A DNA stretch of 64,000 nucleotides. It comes from Myxococcales bacterium. GTDB lineage: Bacteria; Myxococcota_A; Polyangia; Haliangiales; Haliangiaceae. Positions 16,553 to 25,869 of this stretch are shown piece by piece. Position 1 is the first letter of the stretch. Each line of letters begins with the position of its first letter. Location: assembly GCA_016707895.1 (NCBI GenBank), contig JADJGV010000002.1:620001-684000 (forward strand), given 5' to 3'. The translations under genes were made by a program, and so were the position numbers. The notes under the pieces were generated by a model, which searched no databases, had not been told where the DNA came from, and saw only the letters and a program-made list of their open reading frames with translations.

Positions 16553-19003
16553 ATGGCGTCCGGTTCGCGCACCGCGCTCGCCGCGGTGCTCATCGCATGC
16601 GCCGGCGGGGCGGTGGCCCCGGTCCGCGCCGACGTGCTCGACGACATCGGCAAGAAGCTGGTGACCGTCGAGGGCGAGGCCCGCGAGCTCGGCAGCGGCA
16701 TCAAGAAGCCGACCGGCCAGCCCAAGAAGGACGACGTCATGTCGCGCCGGCTGATCGACGCCCAGGTGGCGTTCGGCGTCGGCAACTACGACAACGCCGC
16801 GCTCCTGCTCTACGACTACGTCGCGCAAGCGACGCGCGGCCGCGACTACGACACCGCGCTCTACTACCTCGGCGAGGCGCTGTTCCAGAAGAAGGACCGC
16901 GTCGCGTCGCGCACCTACTTCACCCAGCTGGTCAAGGAGCTGCCGTCGAGCAAGTACTACCAGCAGTCGCTCGAGCGGCTGATCGAGCTGTCGCTGATCC
17001 TCGGCGACACCGACGGCGTCGACGCGTGGCTGGCCGACCTCGATCGGGTGCCGTCCGACAAGCGGCGGCCGTCGGTGCCCTACGTCCGCGGCAAGTACGC
17101 GTTCGCGCAGAACGACTTCGCCGGCGCCGAGGGCTGGTTCAAGCAGGTCCCGGCCGACTCCGAGTACGGCTTCCAGGCCCAGTACTACCTGGGCACCGCG
17201 TACGTCGGCATGAGGGAGCTCGGCAAGGCCACCCAGGCCATGGCCGCGCTGCTCGATCGCGAGCCCAAGACCGACGACGACGCCCGGGTCAAGGAGCTGG
17301 CGCAGCTGGCGCTGGGCCGCCTGTACTACGAGCGCGATCAGCCGACCAAGGCCATCGACAGCTACCTGCTGCTCGACCGCAAGAGCGACCTGTTCCCCGA
17401 CGCGCTCTACGAGGTCGCGTGGGTCTACGTGAAGTCGCAGCAGTACGACAAGGCGCTGCGCGCGCTCGAGCTGTTGGCGCTGGCCGACCCGACCTCGCAG
17501 CGGCTGCCGACGGTGCGCATCCTCGAGGGCAACCTACGCGTGCGCAAGGCCCAGGGCATCCACGAGAAGGTGCTGGCCGGCCTCGACACCGGCAGCGCCA
17601 GCGGCACCGAGGAGTACGACAAGGCGACCCGCCTGTTCGGCGAGACCCACGAGCTGTACGCGCCGCCCCACGACGAGCTGGCCAAGATCATCGCCGCCAA
17701 CGAGGACCCGCAGGCGTTCCTGGCGCAGATCACCGGCCGCGCGTCGGAGACCTTCCACACCAACTCGACGATGCCGGAGATCGCCGCGGCGTGGATCCGC
17801 GACGAGCCCAACGTCAACCGGGTGATGACCGTCGAGACCGACCTCGGCGACATCCAGGGCGAGATCAACGAGGCCGAGCGCACGATCCAGCGGCTCGACG
17901 CCGTGCTCGGCTCGGCCAACCGGGTCAACATCTTCCCGTCGCTGGCCACCAAGCGCTCGCGCTCGACCGAGCTGCTCGAGGACCTGCTCGGCATGCGCGA
18001 GAAGCTGGCCGACGAGGAGTACCGGCTGGCGCAGCAAGGCAACGCCAACGCCCAGCTGGCCGCGGTCGAGCCGCTGACCCAGCGCCGGCGCGCGCTCTTG
18101 ACGCAGTGGAAGGCGATGCCCGACGCGGCGATCAGCTACGGCCAGCGCGTCGAGAAGGCCCAGGGCCAGTTCGACGACGTCGATCGCCAGCTGGCCGAGG
18201 TGCTGGTCACGATCGACACCACCCAGGCCACGGTCGTCGCGCTCGACAAGTTTGTCAAGGAGTCGGCCGAGCCGTCGGACCCCGCCGCCAAGAAGGCGTG
18301 GATCGCCCAGAAGCTCGAGGCGCAGAAGGTGATCGCCGAGCTCAACATCGAGATGGCCGAGATGCACCAAGAGCTCGACGGCATCCGCCGCGAGGTCGTG
18401 CTGGGCCGCGACGAGGCCGGCAGCGGCGACGAGGTGTCGCTGCGCGCCCGGACGCTGCGCGATCAGCTGCGCGCCGCCTACGCCGACGAGCACCGCGCGG
18501 TGGCGCGGCTGACGCTGGCCGACGCCAAGCGCGGCGGCAAGATCGGTGACCTGATCCGCCGCTCCGACGCGGCGATGGGGCAGCTCGACACCGTCAACGA
18601 CACGATCGATCAGATCGTCGAGGTGGCGCTGACCGAGGTCCAGGACACGCTGACCTACGAGAAGGCCGAGCTGGCGTCGTACCGCCGCGAGTTCTTGCTG
18701 TACGAGGCCGAGTCGCGCGCGCTCGGCGGCACCGTGCTCGGCAACGCGTTCCGCGACGTCAAGGCCAAGTTCTACGACGTGCTGGTGCGCTCCGACGTCG
18801 GCGTCGTCGACGTCGGCTGGTCGCAGAAGGAAGAGTCCGACGAGGATCTGTCGCGGCTCAACGTCGAGAAGCAGCGCGAGATCAAGCAGCTGCGCGACGA
18901 GTTCGCCGACCTGATCCGCGAGGCCAAGGAGGACGCGCCCGCGCCGGCCCCCGAGCCGGCCCCGCCGCCGCCCGATGGCGCCACGCCGGGAGGTCTGCCG
19001 TGA
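16553..19003 (+). CDS. periplasmic TPR/coiled-coil protein, GltC/NfsC-like position
   Basis: 816 residues with signal peptide (ALAAVLIACAGGAVAPVRA, then DVLDDIGKK). Residues about 65-330 contain repeated TPR-like helices (FGVGNYDNAALLLYDYVAQA, TALYYLGEALFQKKDRVASR, LALGRLYYERDQPTKAIDSY). A long coiled-coil stretch (about 430-790) is rich in Glu/Lys/Gln/Leu, and a Pro/Ala tail ends the protein. In Myxococcus, a TPR protein followed by a giant TPR protein, a TPR lipoprotein, small proteins and a TonB-like protein is the order of glt (gliding) and nfs (spore coat) genes. That synteny is my main ground for the name. GTGA overlap with the next gene. Confidence 0.7.
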   Translation: MASGSRTALAAVLIACAGGAVAPVRADVLDDIGKKLVTVEGEARELGSGIKKPTGQPKKDDVMSRRLIDAQVAFGVGNYDNAALLLYDYVAQATRGRDYDTALYYLGEALFQKKDRVASRTYFTQLVKELPSSKYYQQSLERLIELSLILGDTDGVDAWLADLDRVPSDKRRPSVPYVRGKYAFAQNDFAGAEGWFKQVPADSEYGFQAQYYLGTAYVGMRELGKATQAMAALLDREPKTDDDARVKELAQLALGRLYYERDQPTKAIDSYLLLDRKSDLFPDALYEVAWVYVKSQQYDKALRALELLALADPTSQRLPTVRILEGNLRVRKAQGIHEKVLAGLDTGSASGTEEYDKATRLFGETHELYAPPHDELAKIIAANEDPQAFLAQITGRASETFHTNSTMPEIAAAWIRDEPNVNRVMTVETDLGDIQGEINEAERTIQRLDAVLGSANRVNIFPSLATKRSRSTELLEDLLGMREKLADEEYRLAQQGNANAQLAAVEPLTQRRRALLTQWKAMPDAAISYGQRVEKAQGQFDDVDRQLAEVLVTIDTTQATVVALDKFVKESAEPSDPAAKKAWIAQKLEAQKVIAELNIEMAEMHQELDGIRREVVLGRDEAGSGDEVSLRARTLRDQLRAAYADEHRAVARLTLADAKRGGKIGDLIRRSDAAMGQLDTVNDTIDQIVEVALTEVQDTLTYEKAELASYRREFLLYEAESRALGGTVLGNAFRDVKAKFYDVLVRSDVGVVDVGWSQKEESDEDLSRLNVEKQREIKQLRDEFADLIREAKEDAPAPAPEPAPPPPDGATPGGLP

Positions 19004-22000
19004 TCCGCACTCGCCTCATCGCCGCGCTGCTCGGCGTCGCCGTCGCCGCCGGCCCCGTCGTCGCCCAGCCCGGCGCGCAGGGCCCGGGCAGCGGCCCCTG
19101 GAACCAGCCTGGCTCCGGCCCCGGTCTCGGCGTGCCGTCGGGCGCGGTCCCCACGCCGCTCACCGACGCCGAGCGCGCCGCGCTCAAGGAGGTCGAAGCC
19201 GACTGGGGCCGCTACGTCGGCCAGGCCGACGAGCACCACCGCCGGCTGCGCGATCAGCTGCTGCGCTCGTTCGACGAGAAGACCGCCGACCTCGAGGCCC
19301 GCTACGCCTCGCGGATCGCCGACGCGACCGCGACCAAGGCCGAGCGCCAGCGCTCGATCATCGCGCAGCTCGAGAAGTTCATCGCCGATCACCCCGACCA
19401 TCCGCAGTTCACCCCGGACGCGATGTTCCGGCTGGCCGACCTGTACCTCGACGTCGCCGACGAGGCGCTCGACCTGCTGACCGATCCCTCGGCCGAGCCG
19501 ATCGCCGACTATTCGAAGTCGCTCGAGCTGTGGGAGCAGATCGTCACCCGGTTCCCCGACTACCGGCAGATGCCGTCGGTGCTGTACCTGCTGGCGTACT
19601 ACGGCAAGACCAAGGATGAGCGCCGGTCGATGGTGCTGTTCCTGGCCCTGACCTGCACCAACCACTTCAAGTGGAACGACGTGCCCACCGCGGCGCCGAC
19701 CAAGGAGGAGGCGCTGGCGCGGATCGATCGGCCCGAGCTGACCGATCCCTACGGCGACTGCCAGCCGTGGCCCGACGCCGACGTCGAGCTGGTCCGCCAC
19801 GCCTGGGTGCGCGGCCTCGCCGACTACCACTTCACCGTCCCCGGCGAGCTCGACGAGGCGATCAGCGCCTACAACAAGGTCGTCGGCACCGCCAAGGACT
19901 CGCCGCTCTACGCCGAGGCGCTCTACAAGCTGGCCTGGTCGTACTACAAGCGCGACAAGCTCATCGAGTCGATCCAGAAGTTCGACGAGTCGGTGAAGCT
20001 CTACGACGACATCGTCGCCAAGGGCGCGATCCCGACGCTCGAGCTGCGCGAGGAGTCGCTGCAGTACATCGCGATCGGCTTCACCGATCCGTGGAAGGGC
20101 GAGACCGACCCCGATCCGGTCAAGGCCTTCGACCGCGCGCGCGAGTTCTACAAGGGCCGCGAGAACGAGCCCCACGTCCGCGACGTGTGGGAGGCGATGG
20201 GCGGCGCGTTCATGGAGCTCCAGGCCTACGACCAGGCCGTCGACTCGTACCGCATCGCGATCGGGCCGCCGTGGGAGCTCAACGCGCGCAACCCGCTGGT
20301 GCACCAGGCGATCGTCGACGCCTTCGAGGCCAAGGGCGACAAGCTGGCCGCCGACGAGGCCGCCGCGCAGCTCGCCATCCGCTACGCGCCGGGCACGCCC
20401 TGGTACATCGCCAACGAGAAGGACCGCGAGGCGATGGAGAACCAGCGCCGCATCGCGGAGCGCGCGCTGTACGCCTCGGCCCGCAACACCCACCTGGCCG
20501 CGACCAACCTGCGCAAGGAGTACGAGGCCGGCGGCAAGACCGAGCCGGCGCTGAAGGAGGAGTACCTCGCGCTCTACGCCTCGGCGGTCAAGCTGTACCA
20601 GACCTTCGTCAAGCAGTACCCCGAGAGCGACTACGCCTACGAGTTCACCTACTACCAGGGCGAGGCGCTGTTCTACAGCGAGCGCTACATGGAGGCGGTC
20701 GAGCAGTACAAGTGGGTGCGCGACCACCGCGACCTGTCCGAGGCGTTCTTCCTCGACGCCGCCAAGAGCATCCTGGCCAGCTACGAGGCCGAGGTGGCCA
20801 AGCAGGTGGCGGCCGGCCAGCTGCCCGAGCTGCGGGTGCCGACCTCCGACGAGCTCAAGGCGCTGCCGCAGCCGCTGACGCCGATGTCGATCCCGGAGCT
20901 GTACCTGCAGCTGCAGGCGCAGTGGGACGACTACCAGAACGTCGTCAACGACCCGGCGACCGCGCCGCAGCAGGGCATCAACGCCGCGCTGGTCAGCCTG
21001 GCGTACCTGCACATCGACGACGCGATCGCCCGCATGGACAAGGTCATGACCAAGTTCTGCGGCGTGCCCGAGGCGATCGCCGCCAAGGACGGCCTGCTCG
21101 CGCTGTACGAGGCGACCGGCCAGCTCGAGAAGTTCACCGAGGTGAACAACAAGTTCATCAGCCAGAAGTGCGGCGACGCCAAGGCGATCGAGGCGGCCAA
21201 GAGCCAGAACCGCTCGGTCGAGTTCATGAAGGCCGGCCAGCAGTACGCCGACGGCAAGTTCCTCGAGGCCGCCGAGAGCTTCTACCGCTTCTACAAGATC
21301 GCCCCGGCCGCCGACGCCGACGGCCCGACCGCGCTCTACAACTCGGCCGCGGCCTACATGCAGGCCAACCGCCCCAAGACCGCGATCGCGCTGTTCAAGG
21401 AGTTCACCCAGAGCAAGGAGAAGAACTACCGGGAGAGCCCGTACTTCCTCGAGGCGATGCGCCTGACCGCGGCCAGCCAGCAGAGCGTCTTCGACTACGA
21501 CGCGGCGATCGCCACCAACCTCGAGCTGTACGCGGTGGCCAAGGACGCCAAGAAGCGCGGCATCAAGCCGCCGCCGCCGCTGCCGGGCGAGGCGCAGCGC
21601 ACCACCGATCAGATCGCGCTCGAGGCGCTGTACAACGCCGCGTTCCTGGCCGAGCTCAACCGCGACTTCAAGCGCGCGGTCGACCTGTTCGGCAAGTACG
21701 ACAAGGAAGAGACCGACCGCGGCAAGAAGAGCGACGCCGCCTGGGAGGTCGTCATGATCTACAAGACCTCGGGCGACATCTCGAGCCTGATCGCCGCCGC
21801 CGATCGCTGGCGCCGGGGCTACGGCGCCGACGCCGGCAACGAGGACAAGTTCGTCCAGTCGTACTACGACACCGCGGGCCTGTGGCGGCGCAAGGGCAAG
21901 ACCAAGGACGCCGAGGCGGCCGGCCGGCAGACCATGGACGCGTGGGTCACCCGCGGCAGCGTCAAGGGCGGCAAGGGCGCCAAGCTGGCCGGCGAGTGGG

Positions 22001-22500
22001 CGCTGTACTTCGCCGAGAGCTACTTCACCAAGACCTTCCAGCCGTACAAGATCACCGAGGTGGCCAAGACCATCGATCGGTCCAAGGCGATCAAGGCCGC
22101 GCTCGAGAAGCTGACCCTCGAGGTCCAGGACAAGTACGTCGCGCTCGACGCCTACGGCGTGGCCGAGTACTCGATGGCGGCCAAGGTGCGCTTCGGTGAG
22201 AGCCTGTCGCAGTTCGCCGAGAAGCTGGCGCAGTCGCCGACGCCCAAGTACGTGCTCGACCTCGACAAGAAGAACCCCGACGCCGGCGCGGTCGCGGCCT
22301 ACGAAGAAGGCCTGGCCCGCAACCTGGCCAAGTACGTCGACCAGGCCAAGGCGCAGTGGACCGAGGTGGTCAACCTCGCGAAGAAGAACGGCGTGTCCAA
22401 CAAGTGGAGCCAGCTCGCGCTGGAGAACCTCAACCGCGAGTTCCCGGACGAGTTCCCGGTCCTGCACCAGGAGCTGTTCGACGGCACGGAGGCGCCATGA
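19000..22500 (+). CDS. giant periplasmic TPR protein, GltD/NfsD-like (AgmU family)
   Basis: 1,166 residues starting at GTG 19000 inside the previous stop. Signal peptide LIAALLGVAVAAGPVVAQPG. Almost the whole mature protein is alpha-helical repeat with TPR signatures (YAEALYKLAWSYYKRDKLIES, YAYEFTYYQGEALFYSERYMEA, ALYNSAAAYMQANRPKTAIALF, ALYNAAFLAELNRDFKRAVDLF). GltD/AgmU is a periplasmic scaffold linking the inner-membrane motor to outer-membrane parts of the gliding apparatus; NfsD is its paralogue for polysaccharide coat assembly. Length and operon position fit. Overlaps the next gene by ATGA. Confidence 0.75.
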   Translation: MIRTRLIAALLGVAVAAGPVVAQPGAQGPGSGPWNQPGSGPGLGVPSGAVPTPLTDAERAALKEVEADWGRYVGQADEHHRRLRDQLLRSFDEKTADLEARYASRIADATATKAERQRSIIAQLEKFIADHPDHPQFTPDAMFRLADLYLDVADEALDLLTDPSAEPIADYSKSLELWEQIVTRFPDYRQMPSVLYLLAYYGKTKDERRSMVLFLALTCTNHFKWNDVPTAAPTKEEALARIDRPELTDPYGDCQPWPDADVELVRHAWVRGLADYHFTVPGELDEAISAYNKVVGTAKDSPLYAEALYKLAWSYYKRDKLIESIQKFDESVKLYDDIVAKGAIPTLELREESLQYIAIGFTDPWKGETDPDPVKAFDRAREFYKGRENEPHVRDVWEAMGGAFMELQAYDQAVDSYRIAIGPPWELNARNPLVHQAIVDAFEAKGDKLAADEAAAQLAIRYAPGTPWYIANEKDREAMENQRRIAERALYASARNTHLAATNLRKEYEAGGKTEPALKEEYLALYASAVKLYQTFVKQYPESDYAYEFTYYQGEALFYSERYMEAVEQYKWVRDHRDLSEAFFLDAAKSILASYEAEVAKQVAAGQLPELRVPTSDELKALPQPLTPMSIPELYLQLQAQWDDYQNVVNDPATAPQQGINAALVSLAYLHIDDAIARMDKVMTKFCGVPEAIAAKDGLLALYEATGQLEKFTEVNNKFISQKCGDAKAIEAAKSQNRSVEFMKAGQQYADGKFLEAAESFYRFYKIAPAADADGPTALYNSAAAYMQANRPKTAIALFKEFTQSKEKNYRESPYFLEAMRLTAASQQSVFDYDAAIATNLELYAVAKDAKKRGIKPPPPLPGEAQRTTDQIALEALYNAAFLAELNRDFKRAVDLFGKYDKEETDRGKKSDAAWEVVMIYKTSGDISSLIAAADRWRRGYGADAGNEDKFVQSYYDTAGLWRRKGKTKDAEAAGRQTMDAWVTRGSVKGGKGAKLAGEWALYFAESYFTKTFQPYKITEVAKTIDRSKAIKAALEKLTLEVQDKYVALDAYGVAEYSMAAKVRFGESLSQFAEKLAQSPTPKYVLDLDKKNPDAGAVAAYEEGLARNLAKYVDQAKAQWTEVVNLAKKNGVSNKWSQLALENLNREFPDEFPVLHQELFDGTEAP

Positions 22501-23687
22501 GTTCGGTAGATCCTCGATCCCGCTCGCGCGTCGGTAGTGTCGTGCGTCGCCTCGGCACCATCGGCATGGCCCTCGCCCTCGCGGCGGCGGTGGCCTGTGG
22601 CGGCGGCAGCAAGAAGAAGCCGACCACGCCGGGCGCCGGCTCGGGGTCGGGCTCGACCGCCGATCCCGGCGGCATGAACGACACCGGCGACCCCACCGGC
22701 GACGGCGTCCCCACCACCGGCGGTGGCGGCGGGAGCGCGGGCGGCGGCGGCGACACGGGCGGCGGCGGCGGCGGTGGCGACCTGGGTGGCGGTGGTGGCG
22801 ACGGCGGCGACCCGGTCGCGGCCGGCGACCCCGAGCCGCCGCCGATCGTCCCGCCCAACCTCGACATCCCGCCCGACCAGGCCCGCACCGAGGTCGATCG
22901 CCACCTGCGGCAGGCCAAGGCGATGCTGGCCGCGGCCAAGCCCGACCCCGACGGCGCGATCATCGAGGCCAAGGCGGCGCTGGCGGTCGACGGCACCAAC
23001 GTCGACGCGCAGATCGCGATCGCCCACGCCTACTACCTCAAGCGGCTGACCGACACCGCCGAGGTCATCCTCGACACGCTGTACAACAAGCGGCGCGCCG
23101 CGGTCGAGAACAACGCCTACCTGAACTACGTGTACGGGCTGGTCTACGACCGCAACAACGAGCCGGCCCGCGCGTTCGCCGCCTTCAAGAAGGCGGTCGC
23201 GCTCGACGGCAACTTCGCCAGCGCGCTGGTCAACCTCGGCGTCCACCAGCTCGAGAACAAGCAGTACGGCGACGCGGTCGAGTCCTTCGAGCGGCTCACC
23301 GGCCAGCTCGGCCGCACCGACGCCGCCACCTGGTCGTCCCTCGGCTCGGCCTACCGCGGCCAGGCCGCCGACTACGATCCTGGCAGCGCCAACAAGAACC
23401 AGCTCCTGGGTCGGGCCGAGAACGCCTACAAGCGGGCGCTGGCCGCCAACCAGAGCTACGGCCCCGCGTACTACAACCTCGGGCTGCTCTACCTCGACGC
23501 CGATCCGTTCCCCGACGGCGGCGGCGCGATGGACACGCTGGTCCGCCTCAACAAGGCCAAGACCTACTTCGAAGAGTACAAGAACATGGCCGGCGTCGAC
23601 CTGGCGCTCTACGACGAGCGCCTGAAGGACGTCACCAAGCTGATCAAGCGCGAAGAGAAGAAGCGCAAGAAAGCCGGAGGTGGCTGA
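22497..23687 (+). CDS. TPR lipoprotein, GltE/NfsE-like
   Basis: 396 residues. The signal sequence ends LAAAVACGGGSKKK (lipobox AVAC). A striking Gly-rich tether follows (about 35-105, runs of GGGGG). From about residue 130 TPR helices follow (VDAQIAIAHAYYLKRLTDTAEVI, YLNYVYGLVYDRNNEPARAFAAF, ASALVNLGVHQLENKQYGDAVESF, YGPAYYNLGLLYLD). The C-terminus is a very basic KREEKKRKKAGGG. Likely anchored in the outer membrane facing the periplasm, as GltE is. Starts within the previous stop (ATGA) and ends in the next start (TGATG). Confidence 0.75.
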   Translation: MSSVDPRSRSRVGSVVRRLGTIGMALALAAAVACGGGSKKKPTTPGAGSGSGSTADPGGMNDTGDPTGDGVPTTGGGGGSAGGGGDTGGGGGGGDLGGGGGDGGDPVAAGDPEPPPIVPPNLDIPPDQARTEVDRHLRQAKAMLAAAKPDPDGAIIEAKAALAVDGTNVDAQIAIAHAYYLKRLTDTAEVILDTLYNKRRAAVENNAYLNYVYGLVYDRNNEPARAFAAFKKAVALDGNFASALVNLGVHQLENKQYGDAVESFERLTGQLGRTDAATWSSLGSAYRGQAADYDPGSANKNQLLGRAENAYKRALAANQSYGPAYYNLGLLYLDADPFPDGGGAMDTLVRLNKAKTYFEEYKNMAGVDLALYDERLKDVTKLIKREEKKRKKAGGG

Positions 23688-23974
23688 TGCGTCCGACCCT
23701 CGCCCTGTTGCTGGTGGCGGCCCTGGCCGGGACCGCGGGCGCCGACCCGGCGGTCGCGTTCCACGTCGTCGACGACGGCGGCCACAAGAAGATCGTCATC
23801 GACACGCCGATCGACGTGAACGGGCGGGCGCCGCGGCCCGAGGTCGCGGTGCTGGGCGCGACCTTGCGCCCCGACTACGTGTGGCCGCTGGTCGAGCAGT
23901 CGATGCTCGACCTGGTGCTGGCCACCGTGCAGCGCGCGCCGTTCGTCGCGGCCCACGCCGGGGGCCGGCCGTGA
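23687..23974 (+). CDS. small exported protein, tandem paralogue 1 (GltF-like position)
   Basis: 95 residues with signal peptide MRPTLALLLVAALAGTAGA. The mature core KIVIDTPIDVNGRAPRPEVAVLG...YVWPLVEQSMLDLVLATVQRAPF is alignable with the next gene's product (HVIDTVIAVCGKVPRPSVVYVL...YEWEHLKQDFLPLILASVTKAPF), so the pair arose by duplication. Small secreted proteins sit at this position in glt/nfs operons; the function is not known. Coupled on both sides (TGATG, GTGA). Confidence 0.7.
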   Translation: MRPTLALLLVAALAGTAGADPAVAFHVVDDGGHKKIVIDTPIDVNGRAPRPEVAVLGATLRPDYVWPLVEQSMLDLVLATVQRAPFVAAHAGGRP

Positions 23975-24270
23975 GGGCGGTCGCGCTGGTGGTCGCCGCG
24001 CTGGCGCTGGCCGCCCCGACGGCCGCGCGCGCCGAGGGCTGCGACGACCAGGACACCGAGAAGAAGAACGACGGGAAGAACTTCCACATCGAGTACCGCA
24101 ACGGCCAGAAGGTCCACGTCATCGACACCGTCATCGCGGTGTGCGGCAAGGTCCCGCGGCCCAGCGTCGTCTACGTCTTGCAGGCCAAGAACATCAACTA
24201 CGAGTGGGAGCATCTGAAGCAGGACTTCCTGCCGCTGATCCTCGCCTCGGTCACCAAGGCCCCCTTCTGA
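23971..24270 (+). CDS. small exported protein, tandem paralogue 2
   Basis: 99 residues from GTG 23971, which overlaps the previous stop. Signal peptide RAVALVVAALALAAPTAARA; the mature protein begins EGCDDQDTEKKNDGKNFHIEYRNG. It shares the xVIDTxIxVxGxxPRPxV core and the C-terminal APF with its neighbour, but has two cysteines (in EGCDDQ and AVCGKV) that could form a disulfide. The stop overlaps the TonB-like gene (TGATG). Confidence 0.7.
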   Translation: MRAVALVVAALALAAPTAARAEGCDDQDTEKKNDGKNFHIEYRNGQKVHVIDTVIAVCGKVPRPSVVYVLQAKNINYEWEHLKQDFLPLILASVTKAPF

Positions 24271-25676
24271 TGGCGACCGCACCCAACGCCCACGGCCCGC
24301 GTCCGCGCATCCTGCGCATCGGCGTCCTGCTCGGCGGCAAGATCGTCGAGGAGCGGCTGATCCGCGACCGCGGCGACGTCACCGTCGGCCAGACGTCGAA
24401 GAACACCTTCTCGGTGCCGCTCGAGGGCCTGCCCCGCGAGTGGACGCTGTTCAAGGCCCACGAGGGGCGCTACACGCTCGACTTCACGGGGCAGATGGAC
24501 GGCCGCCTGTCCGACGGCGACAAGGTCCAGACGCTGGCCGCGGCCCGCGAGGCCGGCGCCCGGCGGGTCGGCGAGCACTTCTCGCTGCCGCTCGGCGACC
24601 ACGCGCGCGGCAAGGTGTCGCTGGGCGACCTGACGCTCCTGTTCCAGTTCGTCACCGAGCCGCCGCTGCAGCCCCGGCCGCTGTTGCCGCACTCGGTGCG
24701 CGGCACGCTGGCCGATCGCATCGACCCGCGGCTCGCGATCACGGTCGCCGCGTCGGTGGCGATCCACTTCGGCTTCATGATCGCGGCGTGGCAGTGGGAT
24801 CCACCGGGCGACGGCGGCATCGCCTACCGCGCGGCCAAGCAGACGTTCGCCGAGGACTCGGTGCCGGTCGACTTCCAGGAGCCGGTGGCGGTGCCGGAGA
24901 AGGGCGACGAGAAGGGCGCCGAGACCAAGGGCGAGGACAAGCAGCCCGAGAAGGCGCCCGACAAGAAGCCGGCCGGCGACAAGAAGCCGGCGGGCGACAG
25001 CAAGCCGGCCGAGGCCGGCGGCGGCCGCAACGAGAACGACGCGGTCGCGCTGCAGGAGGAGTCGGCCCGCATGGCCGACGCGCTGTTCTCCGAGGACGAG
25101 GCCGGCGGCGGCCTGGCCGGCGCGATGGAGAACAAGAAGCCGGGCAGCGACCTCGGCAACCAGCTGTCGGAGGTCGCCAAGAGCGGCGCGCAGACCGCGA
25201 TCGGCAACACCGCCGGCCGCGGCACCCGCGGCAACGGCGACCCGCGCGTCGGCACCGGCACCGGCCCCGGCGTCACCGGCCCCGGCGGCCCGGTCAGCGC
25301 CACCGGCCCCGACGGCAAGGGCGAGAAGGTCCCGACCGGCCGCATCTCGGTGTCGGACAAGAAGACGTTCGACGACTCGACGCTGACCCCCGACGCCGTG
25401 CTGCGCAAGATCACCAGCGCGTACATGAGCGGCCTGAAGCGCTGCCACAAGGAGCTGCTGAAGACCGATCCCACCGCGCGCGGCAAGGTCAAGCTGGCGT
25501 TCACGGTCAACGAGAGCGGCCGCACCGTCAGCCCGCGCGTGAGCGGCTTCGCCGACAGCCTCGACTCGTGCATCGAGGGGCAGATGGGCAACTGGCGCTT
25601 CGACATCCCCAAGGACGGCGACGGCGAGCCGACCGACGCCAGCTTCGAGATCGCGCTGCAGCTCGTCCCGGAGTGA
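24270..25676 (+). CDS. inner-membrane TonB-like energy-coupling protein with AgmX/PglI C-terminal domain (GltG/NfsG-like)
   Basis: 468 residues from ATG 24270. The N-terminal ~130 residues are a cytoplasmic beta-rich region with FHA-like texture (VTVGQTSKNTFSVPLEG). One transmembrane helix (LAITVAASVAIHFGFMIAAW, about 152-171) is followed by a periplasmic Lys/Pro/Glu-rich spacer (KKPAGDKKPAGDSKPAEAGG) as in TonB. The C-terminal ~100 residues have the AgmX/PglI tail layout: conserved Cys (LKRCHKELL), GKVKLAFTVNESGRT, then a Cys and the GNWRFDIP motif. Such proteins transmit proton-motive-force work across the periplasm in gliding or coat-secretion machines. No MotAB-like motor genes are in the window. 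Last gene of the operon; a hairpin follows. Confidence 0.75.
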   Translation: MATAPNAHGPRPRILRIGVLLGGKIVEERLIRDRGDVTVGQTSKNTFSVPLEGLPREWTLFKAHEGRYTLDFTGQMDGRLSDGDKVQTLAAAREAGARRVGEHFSLPLGDHARGKVSLGDLTLLFQFVTEPPLQPRPLLPHSVRGTLADRIDPRLAITVAASVAIHFGFMIAAWQWDPPGDGGIAYRAAKQTFAEDSVPVDFQEPVAVPEKGDEKGAETKGEDKQPEKAPDKKPAGDKKPAGDSKPAEAGGGRNENDAVALQEESARMADALFSEDEAGGGLAGAMENKKPGSDLGNQLSEVAKSGAQTAIGNTAGRGTRGNGDPRVGTGTGPGVTGPGGPVSATGPDGKGEKVPTGRISVSDKKTFDDSTLTPDAVLRKITSAYMSGLKRCHKELLKTDPTARGKVKLAFTVNESGRTVSPRVSGFADSLDSCIEGQMGNWRFDIPKDGDGEPTDASFEIALQLVPE

Positions 25677-25678
25677 GC

Positions 25679-25700
25679 CAGCTCGGGGTAGCCCGAGCTG
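25679..25700 (+). terminator. terminator-like hairpin after the Glt/Nfs-like operon
   Basis: CAGCTCGGG (25679-25687) and CCCGAGCTG (25692-25700) form a perfect 9-bp stem with a GTAG loop, two bases after the last stop. There is no T-run downstream. Confidence 0.5.
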
Positions 25701-25815
25701 TGCTCCTGACAACGGACGACGCGGGGCGGCGTAGTCGTTTGCGGGCGTCGCTCGCACACCGTCTCACTCCGAGATCATCGGAGCGTGCGGCAGAACATCG
25801 CAGCGCTGACGCGGT

Positions 25816-25846
25816 GGGGAGATCCGCGACGTGAATGGCGTACTCT
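25816..25846 (+). promoter_or_regulatory. shared bipartite motif upstream of DUF4157 gene 1
   Basis: GGGGAGATC (25816-25824), 12 nt, then GGCGTACTCT (25837-25846), 23 nt before the GTG start. The same two blocks with the same 12-nt spacing precede both other DUF4157 genes (44155-44185 and 50839-50869). Position and spacing suit a promoter with -35 and -10 boxes, perhaps for an alternative or ECF sigma factor. Confidence 0.6.
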
Positions 25847-25869
25847 GGTGACACTGGGGGATCATCGCC

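Noticed and set aside
18772..22467. 1,231-codon minus-strand frame opposite the GltD-like gene
   Set aside because: Composition is Arg/Leu/Val-rich antisense; the plus strand has signal peptide, TPR motifs and coupled starts.
22720..22830. GGCGGC-rich tract, considered as a regulatory G-quadruplex island
   Set aside because: It encodes the Gly-rich tether of the TPR lipoprotein; no evidence for a separate role.
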